Source: Alcaligenes faecalis
GTDB lineage: Bacteria > Pseudomonadota > Gammaproteobacteria > Burkholderiales > Burkholderiaceae_B
NCBI RefSeq assembly: GCF_005311025.1
Contig: NZ_CP031747.1
Span: 3,695,870 to 3,759,869, forward strand
Length of the DNA: 64,000 bases
Direction: 5' to 3'
In this document: positions 35,267 to 44,229 of the stretch, piece after piece
Layout: each line of letters begins with the position of its first letter
Position numbering within the stretch: position 1 is the first letter of the stretch
Position numbers and translations under genes: made by a program
Notes under the pieces: model-generated
Databases searched by the model: none
What the model was told of the DNA's origin: nothing
What the model saw: the letters and a program-made list of their open reading frames with translations, nothing else

Positions 35267-36490
35267 ATGAACACTGTTCCTACGCCACAAGCGCAAGATG
35301 TCCCCGCTTTTGCCCGCCCCTCTTATTTGCCACCCTACGAAACGGTAGCCCTGGTATTGCAAGGCGGCGGCGCTTTGGGAGCCTATCAAGCCGGTGTATA
35401 TGAAGGTTTGCTGGAAGCAGGAATCGAGCCAGACTGTTTATCCGGGATTTCAATTGGGGCCTTGAACACCGCGATTATTGCGGGCAATCCCCCCGAGCGG
35501 CAGGTAGAACGCCTGCGGGAGTTCTGGAATACCATTTGCGAGCCCTACTATGGCTGGTCCAGCCCAGCCTGCCTGGAGCGTGCCCTCTTTGGTATCAACG
35601 ATGTCATGCGTGAGGCCATCAGCGCCTTCAATGCCAGCAACGCCCTGGTCTTGGGACAGCGTGGCTTTTTCCGCCCCCGTTTCCCCCCTCCAATGCAAGC
35701 CACACCGGGCGTGCCCGAAGGTGCCAGCTATTACGACACCAGCGCCCTGAAAGACACGCTGGAACGTTTATGTGACTTTGATCGCATCAACGACAAGCGT
35801 CAGCGCATCTCGGTAGGTGCGGTCAATGTAGGCACGGGCAACTTTGTTTACTTTGACAACCATCGCATCACCTTGCGAGCCGAACACTTCATGGCCTCGG
35901 GTGCCCTGCCTCCGGCTTTCGCCCCCGTGGAAATTGATGGTCAGTATTACTGGGACGGCGGTCTGGTTTCCAATACGCCGCTCTCTTATGTGCTGGATCA
36001 GTCACCCCGCCGAGACACCCTGGTGTTTCAAGTGGATTTGTGGAGTGCGCGTGGCCCGGTACCCAACAATATGGGTGAAGTCAGCGACCGCTTGAACGAG
36101 ATCCGCTACTCCAGCCGTACCCGTATGGTGACCGAGGACATGCGTCATTCGCAGTACATGCGTCATATCCTGTCAGAGCTGCTCACCCTGATCCCCGAAG
36201 ATCAACGCAAAGACCTGTTGCCGTGCCGCCTGGCCGAAGAGCTGGCCAGCAACAAGCGCTACAACGTGGTGCACCTGATTTACCGCAACCAGCCCTACGA
36301 GCAGCACTACAAGGACTATCAGTTTGGTCGCATGACCATGCGCGAGCACTGGCGTAGCGGTCTGGATGATATTCGCCAGACGCTGATCCATCGAGACAAG
36401 CTGAACATGCCGGAGAACTTGGCCGGCTTCACCACCTACGACGTGCACCGCGACGAAATCGAAAAACGGCTGGCCAGCAACGGCAAGTAA
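35267..36490 (+). CDS. Patatin-like phospholipase with DUF3734 tail
   Basis: The 407-residue protein has the patatin oxyanion box QGGGALGAYQAG (32-43), the nucleophile elbow GISIGA with Ser62, and the partner Asp230 in DGGL. The Ser-Asp dyad is therefore intact. The C-terminal part (about 290-405) resembles the DUF3734 extension found on proteobacterial patatins. It should hydrolyse acyl chains of lipids; there is no signal peptide, so it is likely cytosolic. The substrate is unknown. Confidence 0.88.
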   Translation: MNTVPTPQAQDVPAFARPSYLPPYETVALVLQGGGALGAYQAGVYEGLLEAGIEPDCLSGISIGALNTAIIAGNPPERQVERLREFWNTICEPYYGWSSPACLERALFGINDVMREAISAFNASNALVLGQRGFFRPRFPPPMQATPGVPEGASYYDTSALKDTLERLCDFDRINDKRQRISVGAVNVGTGNFVYFDNHRITLRAEHFMASGALPPAFAPVEIDGQYYWDGGLVSNTPLSYVLDQSPRRDTLVFQVDLWSARGPVPNNMGEVSDRLNEIRYSSRTRMVTEDMRHSQYMRHILSELLTLIPEDQRKDLLPCRLAEELASNKRYNVVHLIYRNQPYEQHYKDYQFGRMTMREHWRSGLDDIRQTLIHRDKLNMPENLAGFTTYDVHRDEIEKRLASNGK

Positions 36491-36506
36491 GCCAGCCTGT
36501 GCCGGG

Positions 36507-36542
36507 ACTTAGCGGCGGCTCAAGACCATCGCGCCGCTAAGT
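36507..36542. terminator. Hairpin at the convergent ends of the patatin and EamA genes
   Basis: ACTTAGCGGCG (36507-36517) pairs perfectly with CGCCGCTAAGT (36532-36542), with a 14-nt loop. It overlaps the last codons of the minus-strand EamA gene. No T tract follows. Confidence 0.5.
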
Positions 36543-37429
36543 ACAAAGGCCGTACCCAGCAATTGCATGAGCGTAATCGGTTCCCCCAGAAACCAGTTCG
36601 CCAGAAACAGAACCGAAACTGGGCCGATCAGCCCCATTTGAGCACTCATGGGTGCGCCTATGCGCTCCACCGCCCACATTGTCATAAAGGTCGGCAAAAC
36701 CGTATTGCAGACGGCGTGAATCATGGACAGGCCATAGACCGGCGCAGGCTGCACCAGCCCCTGCCAGCCCAGCACGGCAAAAAAGTGAATCAGGGTGTAG
36801 ACCGCCGAGAAGGACATGGCATACGCCACCAGCCGTGTAGAACCAATGGCCTTGAGCAGCTCGCCCGAACCAATCAGGTAGATGGCATAGGAAATGGCCG
36901 AACCCAACACGCAAAGCGCACCCAGCAGCACATCATCGCCGGTCAGGCTCAAGTCCTGCACAAAGACCAGCCCTACCCCTAAATAGGCCAGCGCCAAAGC
37001 CAGCCATTGTTTGGGCAGAATGCGTCGTTTCAGAAAGATGGCGGAGAACATCAGCACAAAGGTAGGCGACAAAAACAGAATCAGCCGCTCCAGCCCTGCC
37101 GAAATATATTCAAGGCCGATAAAGTCCAGCAAACTGGCCAGGTAATAGCCCAGAAAGCCCAGCACCACCAGCTCCAGCTTCTGACGACCAGTCAGTGCGG
37201 CCAGCTTGCCCTGCCGTACTTTCTTCACTTGCCAAAGGGCAATAGCCAGAAAGAAAGGCAGCGACAAGAGCATTCGAAAGCCAATAACGGTCAGGGCGTT
37301 GACATCGTATTGGTAGGTCAGCTTGGCAACCACCGCTTTGGCGGAAAAAAGAATAGAGCCGCCCCCCGACAGGGCCAGTCCAATTAAAAAGGAACTGCGC
37401 TGCGCACTGGAGCTTTGACTAGCTTGCAT
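36509..37429 (-). CDS. EamA/DMT family transporter
   Basis: The 306-residue protein has ten predicted membrane helices in two EamA repeats. FLSPTFVLMFSAIFLKRR closes the first half, and FLANWFLGEPITLMQLLGTAFVLSGAMV the second. Family members export amino acids, sugars or drugs; the substrate cannot be told here. It converges on the patatin gene with an 18-bp gap. Confidence 0.85.
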   Translation of the reverse strand: MQASQSSSAQRSSFLIGLALSGGGSILFSAKAVVAKLTYQYDVNALTVIGFRMLLSLPFFLAIALWQVKKVRQGKLAALTGRQKLELVVLGFLGYYLASLLDFIGLEYISAGLERLILFLSPTFVLMFSAIFLKRRILPKQWLALALAYLGVGLVFVQDLSLTGDDVLLGALCVLGSAISYAIYLIGSGELLKAIGSTRLVAYAMSFSAVYTLIHFFAVLGWQGLVQPAPVYGLSMIHAVCNTVLPTFMTMWAVERIGAPMSAQMGLIGPVSVLFLANWFLGEPITLMQLLGTAFVLSGAMVLSRR

Positions 37430-37717
37430 GGGAATTCATCACTTTGCAGGGCGACACCGTCAGCACAAGAGCTGCTGGCCCCAGCGAAAAAAAGAGTCAA
37501 CAAGCCGTCGATTCTACTCTTTGCTTCTGGCAGCGGCCACGTTGACCCTGCCACTATTGCAGCCAATGGCCCACTAGAGTGCACGAGTCTCCAAAACCGA
37601 ATATCGCGAATGACACGATGTCGAGCCAACTCCCCAATAAAGACAAGGACTTAGCCTGCCCGCCCGTGAAAACAGCACCAACATGCCAAAACTTTTGTGC
37701 TGCCCCTCCATGAAAAC

Positions 37718-37747
37718 TTGCACATTTCGCAAAATACATGCTATATT
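37718..37747 (+). promoter_or_regulatory. Promoter of tRNA-Asn, first copy
   Basis: TTGCAC (37718-37723) and TATATT (37742-37747) are separated by 18 bp. The tRNA 5' end lies 13 bp beyond. Confidence 0.65.
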
Positions 37748-37759
37748 CTTTTTCTCTGG

Positions 37760-37835
37760 TCCCCGATAGCTCAGTCGGTAGAGCGACGGACTGTTAATCC
37801 GCAGGTCCCAGGTTCGAGCCCTGGTCGGGGAGCCA
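37760..37835 (+). tRNA. tRNA-Asn (GTT), first copy
   Basis: A 76-nt cloverleaf: acceptor TCCCCGA / TCGGGGA, D-arm with AGCTCAGTCGGTAGAGC, anticodon GTT in the loop CTGTTAA, T-arm with GGTTCGAGCC, and an encoded CCA end. It is identical in sequence to the copy at 39785-39860. Confidence 0.97.
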
Positions 37836-37848
37836 AGAAAACCATTGA

Positions 37849-37886
37849 AATCAGCCCATAGCATTTGCTTTGGGCTGATTTTTTTT
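37849..37886 (+). terminator. Terminator after tRNA-Asn, first copy
   Basis: The stem AATCAGCCCA / TGGGCTGATT with a 12-nt loop is followed by eight T residues. Confidence 0.88.
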
Positions 37887-37965
37887 GTCCCTGCAAAACG
37901 CGTCTATCCCATCACGAAGCAACGGCGCCATTAACATTTGGACAAACAAAATCCTTCAGCCAAAA

Positions 37966-38001
37966 AGACAGCGGGACTGCATGTTGATGCAGCCCCGCTG
38001 T
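37966..38001 (-). terminator. Probable terminator of the porin gene
   Basis: A 15-bp stem with one mismatch (ACAGCGGGACTGCAT with ATGCAGCCCCGCTGT) and a 4-nt loop is followed on the minus strand by CTTTTTGG. It lies about 95 bp after the porin stop; the sequence between has no gene. Confidence 0.7.
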
Positions 38002-38095
38002 GGCTCTTTTCCCCTGACCTAGCCCCTGCCCGGGACGATGCCGCCGCTGCTAACGCACTACGTCGACCCGGAGCTGGCAGAATCAGTCAGAAAGA

Positions 38096-39238
38096 TCAGA
38101 AACGGTGCGTGATACCGACCGTGGCAACCGTGCTCTTCAGATCGCTGTAGTAGCCGATGTTGCGAGCGTACGAGCCAATCGCGTACAGATTGGTGCGCTT
38201 GGACAGGTTGTGCAGGTAGCCAGCGCTAAATACGTGCTGGGTCTTGGCATCATCAGTACTGCGTGGAGTCGAGCGTGGATCAGCCATGGTCCAGGAAGCC
38301 AGAACCGAGCCGGCCTTGCCTGCAGGAACAGTCACGCCCAGCGCGTAGGAGTTAACCTTCAGGTCTTTGTGCAGTCCGGGACCAAACTGTTCGGTTTGCA
38401 GCGAGCCACCGATGTAACCATTACGGCTTTGGCCAAAAGCAGCGTGCAAGGTAGCAAAGCTGAATTTGTAGCTGGCAGCCAGGTTCCAGGCGCTGACATT
38501 GCCGCTTTCAGCCGCAACCAGGTTGCCGCCTTGCTCACGAGCCGAACCATAACGGGCCTGGTCAAAGCTCAAGGCCGCTTTCAAAGGACCATTGGTGTAA
38601 CGCATGGCCACGCTAAAGGCTTTCACGTTAGCGTCATCGCTGTTGATGGCATTGCCAGTCAAACCGCTACGATCCCACTTTTGTGCACCGTTGGTGTTGA
38701 AAGAATAGCCAGCACCGAACTGGAAGCCGGAGAACTCGGGGCTCTGGTAGGCGACCATATTGTCGTAACGAACCGTGTTGGCCGCATCAAATGCAGCACC
38801 CACGCCGTACTGGTAGCCGTTGCCACCAAAGGGACTGGCTACACCGGCAACGTACAGGGAAGTCACAGTGGTTTGACGACCCAGATCCACACGACCCCAG
38901 GATTCGCCGCTCAGGCCCAAGGTGGCTTGACGACCAAACAAGCGGTTCTGGCGCATATTGCCATCGCTCAGATCAAAGCCGCTCTCCAGCATGAAGTTGG
39001 CTTTCAGACCGCCACCCAGATCTTCACTGCCCATCAGGCCCCAGCGGTTACCCATCCAGCCCTGATCGTACAGACCAAAACGACTTTGTTTTTCTGCGCC
39101 GCCTTTCAGGTCGCTCCCTTTCCACTGCTCGTAGCCCAGGCCTGTATCCACCACGCCGTACAAGGTCACGTTCGATGCGGCGTATGCGGGAACCGCCAAC
39201 ACAGGCATCAACATGGCTGCCAAGATAGTTTTTTTCAT
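38096..39238 (-). CDS. General porin, 16-strand type
   Basis: This outer-membrane trimeric porin of the Burkholderiales type allows passive entry of small solutes. The signal peptide MKKTILAAMLMPVLAVPAYA is followed by SNVTLYGVVDTGLGYE, the standard mature N-terminus. Many short amphipathic strands with GSEDLGGGLKANFMLESGF follow, and the last strand ends in Arg-Phe (VGITHRF), the C-terminal aromatic needed for outer-membrane assembly. The ATG at 39238 is set by the signal peptide. 380 residues. It lies between two identical tRNA-Asn genes. Confidence 0.95.
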   Translation of the reverse strand: MKKTILAAMLMPVLAVPAYAASNVTLYGVVDTGLGYEQWKGSDLKGGAEKQSRFGLYDQGWMGNRWGLMGSEDLGGGLKANFMLESGFDLSDGNMRQNRLFGRQATLGLSGESWGRVDLGRQTTVTSLYVAGVASPFGGNGYQYGVGAAFDAANTVRYDNMVAYQSPEFSGFQFGAGYSFNTNGAQKWDRSGLTGNAINSDDANVKAFSVAMRYTNGPLKAALSFDQARYGSAREQGGNLVAAESGNVSAWNLAASYKFSFATLHAAFGQSRNGYIGGSLQTEQFGPGLHKDLKVNSYALGVTVPAGKAGSVLASWTMADPRSTPRSTDDAKTQHVFSAGYLHNLSKRTNLYAIGSYARNIGYYSDLKSTVATVGITHRF

Positions 39239-39739
39239 GTTCTCTGTTCTCTGTAAACGTCTGAATGCCGGATTTCTTATCGTTGTCCGGCTCTTGATCA
39301 AGTGCTGGGTCCCACCGCCTGAAAAGCTGATTTCCCGACGTCAATCCCCTGCACCCCCTCCTATTTCTTGAAGCAAAACTGCTCAACAGATCAGCCCTGA
39401 GACAGGGATGAAAGGGGCTTGATAGTTGAGACACATATACTGCAAGCATTTATATTTCAGACATAAACAATATTGGTGTCAATAAACCGAATCCAGCGTG
39501 TTTACTGGGTTTCATACGCATTTTCCCTAGTTTTTCACCTACAGAGAATTCAGCAAAAAATGGGCTAAACGGTCGCAAAGCCAATAAACAAAAGGCTTGC
39601 AACCATTTGCTACAAAACGGGCTCATGAGCCTTATTGACCAGACGGTATGTTCCCAATGAAAAAATCAGGATTTACGCCTATTGCCAAGGCCATATCCGG
39701 TTTTGCGTATATGAAAATACATTTCTCAAAAAATACCTC
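39239..39739. other. Intergenic region upstream of the porin
   Basis: About 500 bp without a supported gene, ending at the second tRNA-Asn promoter. The part around 39420-39600 is AT-rich and probably holds the porin promoter and regulator sites. I saw no clear operator or sRNA. A short frame that runs through the tRNA gene is not called. Confidence 0.5.
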
Positions 39740-39769
39740 TTTACAATCTCGGTAGCCCTACCCTATAAT
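39740..39769 (+). promoter_or_regulatory. Promoter of tRNA-Asn, second copy
   Basis: TTTACA (39740-39745) and TATAAT (39764-39769) are 18 bp apart, 15 bp before the tRNA. The sequence differs from the promoter of the first copy. Confidence 0.7.
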
Positions 39770-39784
39770 CATTTTCTTTGCTGG

Positions 39785-39860
39785 TCCCCGATAGCTCAGT
39801 CGGTAGAGCGACGGACTGTTAATCCGCAGGTCCCAGGTTCGAGCCCTGGTCGGGGAGCCA
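39785..39860 (+). tRNA. tRNA-Asn (GTT), second copy
   Basis: Same 76-nt sequence as the copy 2 kb to the left, including the encoded CCA and the four bases before the 5' end (TGGT context). The anticodon loop is CTGTTAA. Confidence 0.97.
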
Positions 39861-39867
39861 AAAATAC

Positions 39868-39900
39868 AAAAGCCCAGCTACGCAAGTAGCTGGGCTTTTC
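39868..39900 (+). terminator. Terminator after tRNA-Asn, second copy
   Basis: A 14-bp stem AAAAGCCCAGCTAC / GTAGCTGGGCTTTT with a GCAA tetraloop lies 8 bp after the tRNA. Confidence 0.88.
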
Positions 39901-39915
39901 TACGTCTGGCCTCAT

Positions 39916-39946
39916 GAAAAAAGCCTCTTGATTGCTCAAGAGGCCT
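39916..39946 (-). terminator. Terminator after the small secreted protein gene
   Basis: GCCTCTTGA pairs with TCAAGAGGC across a short loop and is followed on the minus strand by TTTTTT. It lies 30-60 bp past the stop codon. Confidence 0.8.
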
Positions 39947-39974
39947 TGTCTGCAAGATCACTATCCAGAATCGC

Positions 39975-40421
39975 TTACTTGGCTCCTGCGGGTGTAATGC
40001 TGATCTCATACGGCACGAAGTTCTCCACTTCCAGCAGATCCTTGGCCAACAAATCAACACGCTCGCCATTCATCACTGCAGTCGCCCCCGTCACCACCAC
40101 CCGCAAATTCTGATCGCAAGCGATTTCGTTATACCAATAACCAGTGGCATAGCGATCGGCACTGGAACTTCCAAAATCGTCCACCTCGATCACATCCTCG
40201 GCCACCAGCTTATTGTTCTTCTTGCTTAGCACCTGAATATGAACCCTCAGCTGCTGCACCGGCTCCATTTGGGAATCAAAAGTAAAGTTCGCAGCGCACA
40301 TTCCCTGATTCGCAAAGACCGTATCGGAATGCCACATCTGCACCGCCTGTGCCTGGCCAGCCATCAAACTACCCAGCAGCATGGCCCCTGCAGCCAGCTT
40401 CACACTTTTACGAAAATCCAC
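39975..40421 (-). CDS. Small secreted protein, possibly IrmA-like
   Basis: The 148-residue protein has a signal peptide cut near AQA-VQ (about residue 26). The GTG at 40421 is chosen because AGAGGG lies 4 nt before it; the ATG ten codons earlier has no such site. The mature part has WHSDTVFANQGMCAANFTF, two Cys (about 42 and 100) that could form a disulfide, and repeated beta-strand patterns (VHIQVLSKKNNKL, DVIEVDDFG, YWYNEIACD). The layout recalls the IrmA family, a fibronectin-type fold, but I cannot confirm it. The role is unknown. Confidence 0.6.
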   Translation of the reverse strand: MDFRKSVKLAAGAMLLGSLMAGQAQAVQMWHSDTVFANQGMCAANFTFDSQMEPVQQLRVHIQVLSKKNNKLVAEDVIEVDDFGSSSADRYATGYWYNEIACDQNLRVVVTGATAVMNGERVDLLAKDLLEVENFVPYEISITPAGAK

Positions 40422-40638
40422 ATTGCCCTCTCTTTTGCAATAGAAGCCCAAGCGCTCTTATACACAAAAAAGAGAATGACCGCTGTGTTTGCAACATACG
40501 CTTCCAGAAACGTCCAGTTTGCAACACTGAAGTATTTCACTCCATAGGCTGCGTAACTGGCGATAATGCAGCATCCTGATTTCTATCCCGCTCTGTCGCG
40601 CCGGAACCTGCCGATTATTTCGCTGCTTGCACTCTTTT

Positions 40639-42216
40639 ATGCTTGATACTCTTTTCCCCTTTTTAGGGGGGCTTGGCCTTTTCCTGATTGGCATGATGCT
40701 GCTGTCCGAAGGACTGGTGGCTTTTGCGGGTGGTTCTCTCAAGCAGATCCTGCTGGCGTTTACCGGCAGGCCCATCAAGGCCTTTGTTTCCGGCGCCCTG
40801 ATTACCGCACTGGCCCAATCCTCCACCGCCACCACCGTCACACTGATTGGTTTTGTCAGTGCGGGCCTGATCTCCTTTACACAAGCCATAGGCGTAGTCA
40901 TCGGCGCCAGTCTGGGCAATACCGCTACCGGCTGGATCATCTCCGGTCTGGGGCTGAAAGTGAATCTGGGCTTTTACACCCTGCCGTTGATCGGCTTGGG
41001 TGCCCTGCTCAAACTGCTCGCCCCCGGTCGCTATAAAGAGCTGGGTCGGGCACTGGCAGGCTTTGGCACTCTGTTTCTTGGATTGGGCATGCTGCAAGAC
41101 GGCATGCAAGGGCTGGCAGCCAGCTTCAGCCTGGCCCATATGCCGACAGGAGGCTATGGCGCACACTTGTTGATCATGCTGACTGGCCTGGCTCTAACCG
41201 CCGTGCTGCAATCCTCGACCGCCGCAATCGCCATGACCTTGACCGCATTGGATGCCGGTGCCGTCAGCTTTGACCAGGCCGCCGCCATTGTCGTGGGCGC
41301 CTCCATAGGCACCACCCTGACCGGCGTACTGGTTGCGATCGGTGGCACCATTTACGCCAAACGCACGGCCATCGCCTACATTCTGTTCAACGTTATTGCC
41401 GGTCTATTGGGGCTGCTGATCCTGCCCTTGTTCCTGAAAGCCATGTACGCCACAGGCTCCTATATCAACGTTCCTCCCGGTGCATTGGGACTGGCGGCCT
41501 TTCACAGCCTGTTCATCGGCCTGGGGGCTGCCTTGTGCCTGCCCTTTACCCAGCAGTTTGCTCGCTGGGTACAAGGCCTGGTACCCGATCGGGCTGCCCG
41601 CCCCCAGCACCATCTGGACGACAGCTTGCTGCAAGTACCGGCCCTGGCCCTGGAAACCACACAACGCACCCTGGAAGAGTTGGCCCAGCGCCTGCTGAAC
41701 CTGTATCAGCACAGTCTGAACATGAGCCCCCCCAGCACCGCCACTGCCGACCTGCAGCAAATCGAGACAGTCCTGGATCAAGCCTACGAATTTGTATTAC
41801 GCATCCCCAGCGCTGCCGATGATCCCGCCGTTGCCGCCCGTATCAGCGCGCTCTTGCACACCATTGACCACATGCAGCGCCTGCGCAGCCGGCTGCAACA
41901 TCCGCCCAGCACGGACCTGCAGGACAATCGTTACCAGCAAGCCCAAACCCTGGCAACAGAGCTAAATACCCTGGCGCAGCAAGGCCTGCACGGACAAGCC
42001 CCTGGTGATTGGCTGGAGCAAGTACAAGCCAGAGCCCAGGCCCTGGCTGATTTGTTAAGCGCCGTTCGCAGTCAGCTTCTAGCCGCGCCACAAAGCCATG
42101 ATGATGTCTCACGCACCTTGCGCATCACAGACACCCATCGCTGGTTCGAACGCAGCAGCCAGCATGTCTGGCGCAGCAGCTATTACTTGCAGCTGGCTCG
42201 CCAACCGGAGCAATAA
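40639..42216 (+). CDS. Na/Pi cotransporter family protein with PhoU-like tail
   Basis: The 525-residue protein has two inverted membrane repeats, each carrying the QSSTA signature (ALAQSSTATTVT and AVLQSSTAAIAMT), and GASLGNT and GASIGTT loops. After about 310 a cytosolic helical domain resembles PhoU. The family (YjbB/NptA) moves phosphate with sodium, often outward. The ATG at 40639 is preferred to a TTG four codons earlier; neither has a clear ribosome-binding site. Confidence 0.88.
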   Translation: MLDTLFPFLGGLGLFLIGMMLLSEGLVAFAGGSLKQILLAFTGRPIKAFVSGALITALAQSSTATTVTLIGFVSAGLISFTQAIGVVIGASLGNTATGWIISGLGLKVNLGFYTLPLIGLGALLKLLAPGRYKELGRALAGFGTLFLGLGMLQDGMQGLAASFSLAHMPTGGYGAHLLIMLTGLALTAVLQSSTAAIAMTLTALDAGAVSFDQAAAIVVGASIGTTLTGVLVAIGGTIYAKRTAIAYILFNVIAGLLGLLILPLFLKAMYATGSYINVPPGALGLAAFHSLFIGLGAALCLPFTQQFARWVQGLVPDRAARPQHHLDDSLLQVPALALETTQRTLEELAQRLLNLYQHSLNMSPPSTATADLQQIETVLDQAYEFVLRIPSAADDPAVAARISALLHTIDHMQRLRSRLQHPPSTDLQDNRYQQAQTLATELNTLAQQGLHGQAPGDWLEQVQARAQALADLLSAVRSQLLAAPQSHDDVSRTLRITDTHRWFERSSQHVWRSSYYLQLARQPEQ

Positions 42217-42459
42217 GCCCCAAGCCCATGCATCAACCCGGCTGGCGCCGCTACCCGCAAGCAGGCGCCCCCAGCTTACCCTTCATACTTAAAGCAGCTT
42301 TTGGGGCTCTCCTGCCGCGCAAAACTCATATGACAAGAATATGCAAAACAAGCGTGTTTTAAAGCCCACAGAAACCCAATAAACAGATACCAAGATTCAC
42401 GCTCATAGTAAGGATTCCCCCTTACAATCGGCTCAAATTCACGCTAATGGAAAAACTCC

Positions 42460-43548
42460 ATGTCCACCCGGCCAAATCTACAATTCCATACCTTTTTGCT
42501 TTTGCTGGCCGCTGTATCCGCTGCCTTTGTCTGGATACTTCTTCCCTTTTATGGGGCCGTATTCTGGGGTGCCGTTCTGGCTATCTTGTTTACCCCTTTG
42601 CAACGCAAACTGCTGGCTAAAACCAAAGGCCGGCGGTCTCTATCTGCCCTGATCAGTTTGCTGGTCATCATTTTGATCGTCATTATTCCGGTCATCCTGA
42701 TTTCCATTTCCCTGGTTCAACAAATCGCCTCTTTGTACGATTTGATGAATAGCGGTCAGCTCAATCCGGGCGCCTACCTGCAAAAAATACTGAATGCCCT
42801 GCCCCCTAGCGTGACGGATTTTGCCGCTCGTTTTGGTCTGCATGACTTTGCATCCCTGCAAGAGAAGTTCTCTGAGTTTGCCGTGCAAGGCGGCCAGTTC
42901 CTGACGAAACAAGCCCTGAACGTTGGCCAGAACACCTTCCAGTTCCTGGTCAGCCTGGGCATCATGCTGTACATGCTGTTCTTCCTGCTGCGCGATGGCG
43001 TGGAGCTGGGTCGTCATTACCGCCAGTTGATCCCACTGAGCGAAGGCCAGAAAACCCATCTGTTCCGCAAATTCACCACTGTGGTACGCGCTACCGTCAA
43101 AGGCAATATCGCTGTGGCAGCCACCCAAGGTGCGCTGGGCGGGGTCATGTTCTGGTTCCTGGACATTCAAGGCGCACTGTTCTGGGGTGTGCTGATGGCC
43201 GTGCTGTCCTTGCTGCCTGCCGTGGGCGCCTCGCTGATCTGGGCTCCGGTTGCCATCTACTTCTTTGTCTCGGGCCACTACGTTCCCGGCATCATCCTGA
43301 CCGCCTTTGGTATTTTGGTAATCGGCCTGGTAGACAACCTGCTGCGCCCCCTGCTGGTGGGTAAAGACACCAAGATCCCGGACTACGTGATCCTGATCTC
43401 CACCCTGGGCGGCTTGTCGATTTTCGGCCTGAACGGCTTTGTGATTGGCCCGCTGATCGCCGCCATGTTCATTGCCTGCTGGGACCTGTTCCCTTCGGCC
43501 GTCAGCGCCCGCGTGGAAGCGGAAGAGCAAGAAAGCAACGGCAAATAA
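42460..43548 (+). CDS. AI-2E family transporter (PerM-like)
   Basis: The 362-residue membrane protein of the AI-2E/PerM family has about seven or eight helices. GVLMAVLSLLPAVGASLIWAP and GLVDNLLRPLLVGKDTKIP are family hallmarks. Members export signals, ions or remain unassigned; the substrate is not readable. The 243 bp before it hold no other gene. Two hairpins separate it from the next, convergent gene. Confidence 0.87.
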   Translation: MSTRPNLQFHTFLLLLAAVSAAFVWILLPFYGAVFWGAVLAILFTPLQRKLLAKTKGRRSLSALISLLVIILIVIIPVILISISLVQQIASLYDLMNSGQLNPGAYLQKILNALPPSVTDFAARFGLHDFASLQEKFSEFAVQGGQFLTKQALNVGQNTFQFLVSLGIMLYMLFFLLRDGVELGRHYRQLIPLSEGQKTHLFRKFTTVVRATVKGNIAVAATQGALGGVMFWFLDIQGALFWGVLMAVLSLLPAVGASLIWAPVAIYFFVSGHYVPGIILTAFGILVIGLVDNLLRPLLVGKDTKIPDYVILISTLGGLSIFGLNGFVIGPLIAAMFIACWDLFPSAVSARVEAEEQESNGK

Positions 43549-43552
43549 AAAC

Positions 43553-43641
43553 AGGCCAGCTTTGCGGCTGGCCTGCCAATAGTCCAAGCAAACAATCCCA
43601 GGGCCTGTTCCATGCTTGATCAAAAGCACAGAACAGGCCCT
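43553..43641. terminator. Hairpins between convergent AI-2E and MAPEG genes
   Basis: The first hairpin is CAGGCCAGC / GCTGGCCTG with a 6-nt loop. The second is GGGCCTGTTC (43601-43610) with GAACAGGCCC (43631-43640) and TTCTTC. T tracts are weak. They probably end transcripts from both sides. Confidence 0.6.
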
Positions 43642-43652
43642 TCTTCATTTCA

Positions 43653-44036
43653 TCAAGTCCGCAGCACGGGCAGGAACACAATCCATATATTGACGGCCAA
43701 GGCCAGGAACCACACCAGCGAACGCAAGGTGGCCTTGTCCATTATGTACATCAGCAAATACAGCACGCGCAGCACAATCCAGGAAATCATCAGGTTTTGC
43801 ACGCGCAAAGCGTCCGCCCCCGACCACAAGGCCAGCAAGACAGCCGCGTAAAAGAACGGTAAGGCCTCAAACGCATTGGCCTGCGCTGCATTGGCCCGAC
43901 CACGCCAGCCCGACAGGCTGGCCAGCCACGGACGAGGCTCATGATTCGTAAAGCCCGCCCCACCGGCTTTGGCACAAATCGCCGCCAACCAAGGCAAGAA
44001 AGCCGCTACCACCAAACTGATCTTGATCCCCAGCAT
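43653..44036 (-). CDS. MAPEG family membrane protein
   Basis: The protein (127 residues from the chosen ATG) has four predicted helices. GRANAAQANAFEALPFFYAAVL is the family's glutathione/substrate region. Bacterial MAPEG proteins relate to microsomal glutathione transferases, but few have known functions. AAGGGG lies 6 nt before the ATG at 44036; a GTG at 44051 overlaps that site and is less likely. Confidence 0.82.
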   Translation of the reverse strand: MLGIKISLVVAAFLPWLAAICAKAGGAGFTNHEPRPWLASLSGWRGRANAAQANAFEALPFFYAAVLLALWSGADALRVQNLMISWIVLRVLYLLMYIMDKATLRSLVWFLALAVNIWIVFLPVLRT

Positions 44037-44102
44037 CATCGTCCCCTTCACAGGCTGAAAACGCCCAACATAGCACGCCGCAGCCCAAATGCGTGCGCAG
44101 AA

Positions 44103-44132
44103 TTTACAAACCCGAAAAAAACAGGATATACT
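44103..44132 (+). promoter_or_regulatory. Promoter of tRNA-Thr
   Basis: TTTACA (44103-44108) and TATACT (44127-44132) are 18 bp apart, 15 bp before the tRNA. Confidence 0.65.
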
Positions 44133-44147
44133 TATCGTCTTAGGTTA

Positions 44148-44223
44148 GCCGATGTAGCTCAGTCGGTAGAGCAGCTCATTCGTAATGAGAAGGTCGAGGG
44201 TTCGATTCCTTTCATCGGCACCA
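44148..44223 (+). tRNA. tRNA-Thr (CGT)
   Basis: A 76-nt cloverleaf: acceptor GCCGATG / CATCGGC, anticodon CGT at 44181-44183, T-arm GGTTCGATTCC and encoded CCA. Confidence 0.96.
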
Positions 44224-44229
44224 GCTAAT

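Noticed and set aside
39635-39889. 84-codon plus frame over tRNA-Asn
   Set aside because: It runs through a tRNA gene and its terminator.
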